From the NCBI GenBank assembly GCA_043820045.1, contig JBDREF010000275.1, positions 1 through 23,610 of the forward strand: DNA of 23,610 nucleotides, given 5' to 3'. The notes beneath the pieces were generated by a model. That model ran no database searches. It saw only the letters and a list, made by a program, of their open reading frames with translations, and was not told the DNA's origin. Below are positions 7,172 through 14,761 of the stretch, in pieces. A program made the translations under genes and the position numbers. The stretch's first letter is position 1. The number at the start of each line of letters is the position of its first letter. This stretch comes from JBDREF01 sp043820045. Lineage in GTDB: Bacteria > Planctomycetota > Phycisphaerae > Sedimentisphaerales > Anaerobacaceae.

Positions 7172-7200
7172 TTGACAACTACGTCGTGTTGTAGTACTTC
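7172..7200 (+). promoter_or_regulatory. Candidate promoter and operator of BlaI 2
   Basis: A consensus -35 TTGACA (7172-7177) is followed, 17 bases later, by a weak -10 (TACTTC, 7195-7200). In the spacer ACTAC (7178-7182) and GTAGT (7191-7195) form an inverted repeat, and ACAAC (7175-7179) with GTTGT (7188-7192) forms a second, overlapping one. ACTAC/GTAGT half-sites recall the TACTACA...TGTAGTA operators of MecI/BlaI, although the spacing here is longer. Confidence 0.5.
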
Positions 7201-7251
7201 AATGTGAGTATCCTATCATCGAATTTGCTGTCGAAAAGAGAGGTTAGCCCG

Positions 7252-7644
7252 ATGAGCAAGAAGTCACTTGACAACTTCGGCGAATTGCAGCGTGCGGTAA
7301 TCGAGGTCGTCTGGGAACTCGGTGAAGCTACCGTGCGCCAGGTATGGAAACGGCTGTGCAGAAAGAAGGAACTGGCATACACGACAGTTCTTACCGCGAT
7401 GCAGAGACTTGAGAAAGCAGGATGGTTGAAGCATAGGGCCGAAGGCAAGAAGCATGTATATCTGCCGACACGGACACGGGCACAGGCCGGCGCCGGCTCG
7501 GTACGGAAGTTCGTGCAGCGGATGTTCAATGGAAGCGCTCTTCTGTTGTTCCGCCAGCTTGTGGAAGAGGGCGAGCTAAGTGACCAGGAACTCCGTGAGC
7601 TTCAACTATTGATCAACGGCAAGCGAAGGAAGAAAGTGAAATGA
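7252..7644 (+). CDS. BlaI/MecI/CopY-family transcriptional repressor 2
   Basis: This 130-residue protein is a second BlaI-family winged-helix repressor. It has FGELQRAVIEVVWELGEA at the N-terminus, the recognition region LAYTTVLTAMQRLEKAGWL, and a following basic wing (HRAEGKKHVYLPT). The frame is open back to a GTG at 7204, but AGAGAGG at 7237-7243 eight bases before the ATG at 7252 and the family's usual N-terminus favour 7252. Its stop overlaps the start of the M56 peptidase gene (ATGA, 7641-7644), so the two are translationally coupled. It differs markedly from the repressor at 1118, and the two promoters carry different dyads, so the two probably have separate regulons. Confidence 0.92.
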   Translation: MSKKSLDNFGELQRAVIEVVWELGEATVRQVWKRLCRKKELAYTTVLTAMQRLEKAGWLKHRAEGKKHVYLPTRTRAQAGAGSVRKFVQRMFNGSALLLFRQLVEEGELSDQELRELQLLINGKRRKKVK

Positions 7645-9879
7645 TACGCGAACTACTCCTGGAAAATCTGTCGTTGTGGGGCTGTGTATGGCAGAGTACG
7701 CTCTTTGCCGCTGTTGGGCTGGCCGGCAGTTTCCTCTTGAGACGCCGACCGGCCAGAGCTTCTCAGGTTCTCTTCCTTGCGATTGTCGCAGCAGTCATCG
7801 TGCCCGCGATGAGCATCCTAGTCAAGCACTTTGAAATGGGCGCTTTTGTCTCCAGAGCCGGTCGCGCTCGAACCGGAGGCGCCCAGCGGAGCTGCGGCAA
7901 CAGATTACGCGGTATACGCGGCCATGCCGTCCACGAATGTTCCGTACGAACCGCACATGGCAGCCGGAGAGTCGACGCCGGTTACGCCCCGTTCAGAAAG
8001 CGTCAAGATTGCATGGCGCAGAATTGTGTTGTACGCATGGATGGTGACGACATTGACCCTGTTGGGGCGACTGTTTGTCGCTCTGGTCGGCGGATTTCGC
8101 CTGTTGCGACGTGCACAGTCCGGCGGCTGCGAGAAAATTGGGCGAGCAGCGGATCTTGCCAGAGCAAAACTCGGAATTGCCGAGGACCTGCGGATTCGAA
8201 ACAGCAGCGATGTGCGCAGTCCTGTGATATGGTGTTGGCGCTGGCCCCCCGTTCTGCTGGTGCCGGACGGTTTGGATTGTGGGGTCGATTGGGTCGGCGT
8301 GATATGTCATGAGCTGGCTCACTGGAGGAGGAGAGACCACATTAGCGGCCTGATTGCAGAGTTGGCGGTGTGTTTACTGCCCTGGAATCCGCTCTTGTGG
8401 TGGTCCAAGAGACGAATGGTGAGGCTGAGCGAGCAGGCATGCGATGATTGGGTTCTGGCGAGCGGGCAAGCCGGCACAGACTATGCCCAGTCGCTGCTAA
8501 ATATGTCGCCGGAGGTACAGATGGCTTTTTTACCAACCGTAATTGGAAAGGAGAAACCCATGAAAGAGAGAATTCTCAGAATTGCAAAAGAAAGATGCGG
8601 GGATCCGCGAGTGGGGGCCGGATGGGCTTTGGCTGTGAGCATAATCGCCGTGAGTTTGACAGTCGGAGCGGCATTTGCCCAAAGGCGGCCCGCAAAACCC
8701 GAAGAGCCTGGTCGCGACGCACGGCTGGATAGAGAAGAACGACAGCGCCAGGTCTCCCCGGAACGCAGGGCCGAGCTTGACGGCCTGGCGCAGGAACTAA
8801 GAGCAAGGACTGCCCAGACCAGCGAAAAGCTTGCTGAACTTGAGCGATCAGGAAAAGGCGAGGGCGAGCAAGCACAGCAGGTGCGCGCTGAGCTGCGCGA
8901 GTTGCACGAACGAATGGCCGGTTTGGAGCGGGAACTTGGCGGGCCTGAACCCGAGCGGCGGCAGCGCGATGGAAGGCAACGGCAAGTTGAAGAGCAGCCG
9001 TTCGGCGACTTCGGACGCCAAAGACAGGAACCCGGCAGACGGGAACGCCCTGAGATCGAGGGGCGGATGCGTGAGCTATCGCAGAATCTTCGTGAACTCG
9101 AGCAGGCCGCGCAAGGCAAAGAGCTTGCACTAAATCGGTTGGAAGAGCGAGGCGAGAGCGATACAGACGAGGCCCATTCGATTCGCCGGGAACTTCAGGA
9201 AGTCCGCGGGCGAATGCAGGCAGTTACCGAAGAGCTTGCGCTTCTCGAACGTACCGGACCGGCAGTTACGGACGCCCGAAGTATGCATGAACCTCTGCCG
9301 CATGTCGAAGCGCTGATGCAAGAACGAGAGAATCTCAGACAGAGAGCCCGGGACATTGAATCCGAGCTTGAGAGGCTTGGGGCCGAGAATCCCGAAATGT
9401 CGGGTAAGCTTCAGGACGAGCTGAGCGCGGTGCACGAGAGAATCGAGCAAGTTGAACGCGAACGCGAGCGATTTGAACATCCAGTACCCCGTGTTGAAAC
9501 ACCGAGTCAACCTTCAGCCGAAGCTCGTCGCCGGCAACTCATAAGCCGGCGAGAACAGCTTCAGGCACAAATGCGAGAAACAGAGCTTCAACTCCGTGAA
9601 CTAAACGAACAAGGCAACAGGACAGGCGGCGAACCGCCCGTTCCCCGTGGACAACTGGGCGAGTTCCGGGACCGACCGCAGCCCCTGGGGCCAGGCCCAA
9701 GAGAGCGTGCCTTCGACGCCGCGGGCCGCGACGGACCACAACCGCCCGAGCGCAGCGATATGGAACGCCGGGTTCGTGAACTGGCCGGACAGGTGGACAG
9801 ACTCAGCGAGCAAATGCGCGAGATGAGAGACCTCATGAGCCAGCTCTTGGAGCAAGGCGGGTCACGCCAACAAAGGTAG
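7641..9879 (+). CDS. BlaR1-type M56 metallopeptidase with coiled-coil C-terminus, frameshifted
   Basis: Two frames together encode one BlaR1-like protein of about 745 residues. The first frame starts at 7641 and gives the first helices (MIRELLLENLSLWGCVWQ to IVAAVIVPAMSILVKHFE), then turns to nonsense and stops at 8312. The second frame opens after a TAG at 7819-7821 and continues with SPEPVALEPEAP, a membrane helix (RIVLYAWMVTTLTLLG) and the zinc motif HELAH at 8308-8322. EQACDD gives a third-ligand candidate, and a last helix lies near 8632-8672. From about 8750 to the end the protein is a Glu/Arg/Gln-rich coiled coil with three related helix-hairpin units. Removing one A from GAAATGG at 7833-7839 gives KHFEWALLSPEP and restores the frame. 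This may be a sequencing error or a true lesion. Confidence 0.8.
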
Positions 9880-9952
9880 CTGGAGCACGAAGAGGACGCC
9901 TATGGTTTGCGGGTGAGGCAAGGGAGAACTTATGAACGATAACCTTCAGGCT

Positions 9953-10507
9953 TCAGCCGCACGAGACGCCGCCTGAGACTACAAACGCCATTGCCTGCGA
10001 GCTTTCGATTTTCAGCGGCGTTACAGCCTCCCTCGGAAAGAGCAGGACATTGCCGGCAAAGTTGTACGATTGGGGCAGGTACACGGCGACATAGTCCGAG
10101 AGTCCAAGGTTTTCAAGACTATCTCTGGTAACAAAACCAACGACCTTAGCGGCTGCTCCGGGCCCGATAGCGGCAAGTACGGGCTTGTCAAAACTCTTTT
10201 TCTCACCCGCGAAAGCCTCAATCATGTCCTTGACCGCCGAATAGAGCAGCTTCACTAACGGCAGCCCGGTGAAGACTCTTTCCACCAGCGCGAACAGCTT
10301 TCTGCCTAAGAAGTTTGACGCCAGGAAACCAATGACAAATATCAGTGCAACCGTTATCAAGAGCCCCAGGCCGGGAAAAGGAAGTCGAAGCCGATCACGA
10401 AAGACCGAGTCCAAACTGGTGAACGCCCACACAATTACAAAAACAGTCAGGGCCATAGGGACAAAAATCACCAGACCTTTGATGAAGTAGCTTGCAAGTT
10501 TCCTCAT
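9953..10507 (-). CDS. DUF502-family membrane protein
   Basis: This 184-residue protein matches the DUF502 family of bacterial inner-membrane proteins of unknown function. It has two membrane helices, at about residues 8-30 (FIKGLVIFVPMALTVFVIVW) and 46-68 (GLGLLITVALIFVIGFLAS). A conserved central stretch follows (TGLPLVKLLYSAVKDMIEAF), then a soluble C-terminal half with VVGFVTRDSLE and VAVYLPQSYNFAGNVLLFPRE. The ATG overlaps the stop of the upstream glycosidase gene (10504-10507) and has CTCCT on the plus strand at 10515-10519 as its ribosome binding site. It is therefore the last gene of the heparinase/DUF5696 operon. A link to polysaccharide use is suggested only by that position. Confidence 0.88.
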   Translation of the reverse strand: MRKLASYFIKGLVIFVPMALTVFVIVWAFTSLDSVFRDRLRLPFPGLGLLITVALIFVIGFLASNFLGRKLFALVERVFTGLPLVKLLYSAVKDMIEAFAGEKKSFDKPVLAAIGPGAAAKVVGFVTRDSLENLGLSDYVAVYLPQSYNFAGNVLLFPREAVTPLKIESSQAMAFVVSGGVSCG

Positions 10508-12570
10508 TTGACAACTCCTAAAAGCGATCGGTCGAGTTCCTTCAATTCGGACAATTCCGGCGAGATTTCAAATGTCCCGTCGTCCAGGTCGATTGTCACC
10601 GTGGTTGCGTCTGCGAAAGTCGTGCGTTGTTTTCTGCGGGCCTCGTCCAGGAATTCGTGATTTGTCATCTCCAGAAGACCGACTCGCTTATGCAAGGAAC
10701 ACATAGTGCGCACCTGGGTCAATTCCTTCTCGCCGGGATTCAGTGACAGATAGCCAAGACCGGCATTAGCCAGACCGTGCAAATATCCGAGGTCTCTTTC
10801 GGGAATTCCCCACGCGCCCTTTCCCAGCGACCAGGGCAGCAGCAGCGCATCGTGATAAACAAGGTTGAAAAGCGGAACAGGAATCCCCATCGCCGGGCCG
10901 TGTCCGGGGTTCGGCACCAAAGCGTACGGGCCGTGATGAACCAGGTCTATATGCGGAACGGCCCAATCGGCCGGCTCCTCAGAACTGACAACGCCTCCGG
11001 AGGCGCGAATGAAATCCAGGCACATGCCGCGATACTTAAGACAGTCGGCGCGCGTCGCAGGGTGTTCGGGGTTGTAACATTCATCGGGAGGCACTACGGC
11101 GAAGACATCCAGATACGCCCCGCGCACCTTCACGCCATGACTGAGCAGAGACGTGTAATTCTTCCTGACATGCCCCAGGGCGAGGCGGGAACAAAGGATT
11201 GACTGATTGCCGCCGTACCACGTACTGCCGTGGGGGCGATTTCCATTTCGGTCGAGTATGGTATGGCGAGGATCGTATGAGTTCGCATCAAGATAATAAT
11301 CACGGTACTGGTCGTGGATCGCAAAGACATATTCGATCTGTTCGCAGGTCTCGGCCAGACGACTCATGCCTTCCCAGCCGCCCGCCTCCGGACAAGGCGG
11401 CAGTACATCCGGATGAAGATTGTCGTAACCCCGAAATCCCCATCCGTCCAGATGTACATAGGCTTGTTTTATTCCCTTCTCGGCCAAGCCGCGAAGCTGC
11501 TCGGCCCGCTTATCAAAAGTAACGAACTGGTGATTTTTCGCAGGGTCGTCCTTATGGTAATAACTCGATTCCGGCTGGATGTGATACAGGATGCTCGTGT
11601 GAATGACTGGAGAGCCGATGAGCTTACCCACGAGGGGATTGCGAGCGATTTTCTCCTTGAGAGAAACGAAGTGACCGGTTTCGAGAACGTGCCGGCGGTA
11701 TCGCTTTGCCATGGTAACGTAGTTGCCTTTATCGAAAAAGCAGAGCCTGGCGCGCCGCGGATACGCCAGCCTTCCCAGAGAGTTAATCCACCGCAATTCC
11801 ATCTTCGTCGGACCTCCGGCCTGATGCTCGAAACGGCAACCGGCATCCTCCGGCGTCTCGATCAGAACGAGCATGGCGGACTGCCCTTTTTGATGTCCCC
11901 ACCACGGCATGTACAACCCGCGTCCGTAGCAGGCCGTATCGTATAACCGGACCTTCTGTGACCAATCTTTCGGCAGCAGCATACCCTGCATAAAAGGAAC
12001 CACAGTATAGTCAAAGCTACCCTCGGCCACAGCCTGAGGCCAGAAACACTCCAGGACAGCCGCGTTCTTCTCAGTTGCAATCAGTTCGCAAACAAGCTCT
12101 TCCGCCTCCCCTTCCAGGCAGACGGTAAGTAATATCTGCACATCGACGTTCTCGTCCTCGTGGGTGAAATTATCGAGGGCAATCTTGAGCCCAGACTTGA
12201 AGCCCGTCTGGTATAGTGAGATTTCTTTTTTCCCGGCATCGGCCAGACGCAGGGACAACCGCTTTTCCGAATTCGCAACGATAAGGTCGCCTCGAAACGA
12301 TGGCATCATCGACCACGTCCGGCTCGCGGTATGCACCGTCATCTGCAGATTCGAAGGATCCAGCTCTATTCGGTTTCTCGGCCCGTTGATAGTCCATTTG
12401 TCCTGTTTCTGGAGCACCCGGACTTTGGGATCCCCCCAGTCGTCCTGGGCCGCCTGCTCCGCCAACGCGCCCGAACCGGCAAGGAAAACGCACGCGAGAA
12501 CAAGGAAGAATAACCTCAATATCCCAACGTTCTTTACAAAATTGCGCATGCCTCGGTCGTATTTGTTCAT
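10504..12570 (-). CDS. Exported DUF5696-type glycosidase candidate
   Basis: This protein of 688 residues begins MNKYDRGMRNFVKNVG and has a signal peptide (LRLFFLVLACVFLAGSGALA). ATG 12570 is preferred over the longer frame from 12666 because AAGGTGA lies just upstream and the signal peptide starts there. The mature protein has an N-terminal beta-sandwich domain (WTINGPRNRIELDPSN) followed by a TIM-barrel-like part with AYVHLDGWGFRGYDN, VKVRGAYLDVFAVVPPDE and GGVVSSEEPADW. The Asp and Glu of these motifs are plausible catalytic residues, as in DUF5696 proteins, which resemble GH101-like glycosidases. It begins 11 bases after the heparinase gene and overlaps the DUF502 start, so the three genes form one operon. 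The substrate is unknown. Confidence 0.72.
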   Translation of the reverse strand: MNKYDRGMRNFVKNVGILRLFFLVLACVFLAGSGALAEQAAQDDWGDPKVRVLQKQDKWTINGPRNRIELDPSNLQMTVHTASRTWSMMPSFRGDLIVANSEKRLSLRLADAGKKEISLYQTGFKSGLKIALDNFTHEDENVDVQILLTVCLEGEAEELVCELIATEKNAAVLECFWPQAVAEGSFDYTVVPFMQGMLLPKDWSQKVRLYDTACYGRGLYMPWWGHQKGQSAMLVLIETPEDAGCRFEHQAGGPTKMELRWINSLGRLAYPRRARLCFFDKGNYVTMAKRYRRHVLETGHFVSLKEKIARNPLVGKLIGSPVIHTSILYHIQPESSYYHKDDPAKNHQFVTFDKRAEQLRGLAEKGIKQAYVHLDGWGFRGYDNLHPDVLPPCPEAGGWEGMSRLAETCEQIEYVFAIHDQYRDYYLDANSYDPRHTILDRNGNRPHGSTWYGGNQSILCSRLALGHVRKNYTSLLSHGVKVRGAYLDVFAVVPPDECYNPEHPATRADCLKYRGMCLDFIRASGGVVSSEEPADWAVPHIDLVHHGPYALVPNPGHGPAMGIPVPLFNLVYHDALLLPWSLGKGAWGIPERDLGYLHGLANAGLGYLSLNPGEKELTQVRTMCSLHKRVGLLEMTNHEFLDEARRKQRTTFADATTVTIDLDDGTFEISPELSELKELDRSLLGVVK

Positions 12571-12581
12571 ATCTTCACCTT

Positions 12582-14558
12582 CTATTTTGAAAATCTCAAG
12601 GTCCAGGTATCCCGTCCGGCCGTAGATTTCGACTTCAGTAGAATCCGAGACATTCGAGGGCCCCATATCTCAACCAGGCTTTCGTCATCCATACGGATTA
12701 CCTCGGTCTGAACGGCCAGTTTGTCGGGATCATATTGAACTGTCAATCGAGTCTTGGTTTGAGGGTCAGTCAGGACTATCTCGCCCGGCTTATCCTGCGC
12801 TATGCCACAAGGCGTGATAAGGCTCTGAGCAAGCTCGCGCGGACTTTCCTTCAATTCGAAAGAATCTACCACCTGAATATCTCTGCCGCGGTTGAGACGA
12901 ACAGTCCGAAGCCATGTTCTGATGCCCGCCCCTTCCGGATAAGCGGGCGCTATATCCATCGTGAGCTGCGCATAGCCTTCTTTCGCTTCATATTCTACGT
13001 CCTTCGCCGCATATCGCCTCGCCGCTTCCTGCATCACGGCGTTAACCGTCGGCAGGTTGTGGTAGGCCGATTGCATGGCCTCGATTTTGTATCGGTCGGA
13101 GCTGAAGGTTTGCCTGGTGTACGTTGGCCTGCCGATATCGACTATGAACGGGCGGCCATCCGCAAAAATGATGAAGTTGCCGACATCGTTATGGTTATGG
13201 CTTTGGCCATTATGACCCGCCCAGCAGGCAACATATAAGCCCTGCGACGAACCGCTGGTTTCGCGTGCAGCCATCATTTGCATATCTTCGTCGCCGAGCC
13301 AGACATCACGCAGCAACGGCGGAGACGATGCTTTTGCGGCGAGAAGATTGGGCAGATTGAACAGAGTATGCAGCACACGTGCGAGCGAGCGGAAGCTTTT
13401 GTCCTGCTCGAACAGCTCTTCTTCAGTCAGGCCGTAGGCAGCGAAATCCTGCATCTTCTTATCGCCGATGCGCCGGCCGTAGCGGAACACAAGGTCTCGA
13501 TAGATATCCAGCCGGGCGTCACAATCTCCGATGTTGACAAAATAATCATCCGAAATATGAGCCCTGTAAATGAATCGGCCGATTTCCTGAACCACTGGCT
13601 CTTCATAGAGGTTGAAGCTGCCTCCAGTGGCGCTGTACAGCAACTCGATATTATCGAACACGCTCGCTCCGGCGTGTCCCCAATAGCTGGGGCCCTCGTC
13701 GCAACTGCCATCGGACGGATAAGGGACAAGGAAGTTGTCGAGGCAGCGCAGCACTTTATGCACCAAATCCAGCCGGCGCGTTTCGTCCGGTTCGATCAGC
13801 AGCGCCGCCGCCAACACATTCGAATTGATCCAGGGATTCCAGTTATTTGGGCGCCGACCGTCCGACCTTGAAGAAAGGCCCATCCAGCCGAAATCATCGC
13901 GCTGCAGATAAGGGCTCAGGATACGCGAATCTATCTCCCTGTCAACGCGTTTGCAGATTTGCGGGGAGACAGTGTCCAATTCCTCCATGAGCAGATATAC
14001 GGTCCAGGCAAGAGAGTTGGCAGTCTCGGCGGAAAACAATGCAACGACAGGCTCGGACGTATCCGGCAGGCCCGAGCCGGCTTTCTGCGCACCGACATGG
14101 GCGGGCCAGGTCCACGATGATTCTTCGCAGATAGCCCAGACCACGTTGGTGATGGAATCAAGAAAACGTCCCCTGCCCTCCATGCACTCGGCGAGTACGA
14201 GGCAGTGAAGCATCTTTCGCCGTTCAAGCCAGACGTCCTGGTAGTTGCTGCGGTTGCCGATGCGTCTGTATTCGAGGTAGAGGCTTGCCGGAAGAGCCGG
14301 TATATCCCTATCCAGATACTCTTCAGCCAGGCTGATGAATTTATCCCGTGTCGGCTTCGGGATTGCGGCCCATGCCGTCCGGTCCTTTGCCCTGGCAAAG
14401 GGTTGCCACCGGCTCCGCGACAGCAAGATACTTTGCAGCTTCTGCCTGGGATACAACTCGCCGAGCGAAATGTTTTCACCTGAAGCGGTGGAACTCAGGC
14501 CCTGGATACAAACAGCTATCAGACAAACGTAAAACCCGATCGAGACTTTGCATCGCAT
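12582..14558 (-). CDS. Heparinase II/III-family polysaccharide lyase
   Basis: This 658-residue protein has an N-terminal signal peptide (IGFYVCLIAVCIQGLSSTASG), an alpha/alpha toroid from about residue 40 to 390, and a C-terminal beta-sandwich. The boundary carries the family hallmark GHNGQSHNHNDVGNF with His454 and His456, followed by FADGRPFIVDIGRPTY. A Tyr in the toroid is the usual catalytic base in this group (PL12/15/17/21-type) and several candidates are present. The enzyme should cleave uronic-acid-containing polysaccharides by beta-elimination outside the cytoplasm. Length and order fit the family, but the substrate (heparin-like, alginate-like or other) cannot be decided. It is the first gene of the operon leading to the DUF5696 and DUF502 genes. 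The start at 14558 is supported by AGAGG just upstream. Confidence 0.88.
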   Translation of the reverse strand: MRCKVSIGFYVCLIAVCIQGLSSTASGENISLGELYPRQKLQSILLSRSRWQPFARAKDRTAWAAIPKPTRDKFISLAEEYLDRDIPALPASLYLEYRRIGNRSNYQDVWLERRKMLHCLVLAECMEGRGRFLDSITNVVWAICEESSWTWPAHVGAQKAGSGLPDTSEPVVALFSAETANSLAWTVYLLMEELDTVSPQICKRVDREIDSRILSPYLQRDDFGWMGLSSRSDGRRPNNWNPWINSNVLAAALLIEPDETRRLDLVHKVLRCLDNFLVPYPSDGSCDEGPSYWGHAGASVFDNIELLYSATGGSFNLYEEPVVQEIGRFIYRAHISDDYFVNIGDCDARLDIYRDLVFRYGRRIGDKKMQDFAAYGLTEEELFEQDKSFRSLARVLHTLFNLPNLLAAKASSPPLLRDVWLGDEDMQMMAARETSGSSQGLYVACWAGHNGQSHNHNDVGNFIIFADGRPFIVDIGRPTYTRQTFSSDRYKIEAMQSAYHNLPTVNAVMQEAARRYAAKDVEYEAKEGYAQLTMDIAPAYPEGAGIRTWLRTVRLNRGRDIQVVDSFELKESPRELAQSLITPCGIAQDKPGEIVLTDPQTKTRLTVQYDPDKLAVQTEVIRMDDESLVEIWGPRMSRILLKSKSTAGRDTWTLRFSK

Positions 14559-14633
14559 GATTGACCTCTTTTTCCTAATAAACCCGATGATTTACCTTGA
14601 GCTGCACTTCAGCCTTTTGTCAGGATGAGGGCA

Positions 14634-14662
14634 ATACTACCAGAGACCAAACAGACAAGCAA
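14634..14662 (-). promoter_or_regulatory. Candidate promoter of the heparinase operon
   Basis: On the minus strand TTGCTT (14657-14662) and TAGTAT (14634-14639) are separated by 17 bases, about 75 bases before the heparinase start. Both elements are weak matches to a sigma-70 promoter. Confidence 0.3.
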
Positions 14663-14689
14663 GTGAGCCGTATGGGTGCGAAGAAACAT

Positions 14690-14717
14690 TTGCCGTGCTC
14701 GGTCTTTCTGATAGACT
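14690..14717 (+). promoter_or_regulatory. Candidate promoter of the DUF4038 glycosidase gene
   Basis: TTGCCG (14690-14695) and TAGACT (14712-14717) are 16 bases apart, about 45 bases before the ATG. The -10 is identical to the one proposed for the HU operon. It lies back to back with the heparinase promoter candidate, so the 203-base gap looks like a shared divergent control region. Confidence 0.3.
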
Positions 14718-14761
14718 ATGAAGACTGTAACTAAGGCTCTTGTGAAGAAAGGGATAGTCAC

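Noticed and set aside
7204..7251. Extended N-terminus of BlaI 2 from a GTG at 7204
   Set aside because: The extra 16 residues do not fit the family, the GTG lies almost on the -10 element, and a good ribosome binding site precedes the ATG at 7252.
7831..9879. Separate gene starting with TTG at 7831
   Set aside because: It would begin inside an M56 protein without the first helices or a ribosome binding site. The preceding frame ends exactly where this one begins to make sense, so one frameshifted gene is the simpler reading.
9946..9976. TCAGGC/GCCTGA inverted repeat at the convergent ends of the second M56 gene and the DUF502 gene
   Set aside because: The 19-base loop and lack of a T-run on either side make it a poor terminator, and most of it lies in DUF502 coding sequence.
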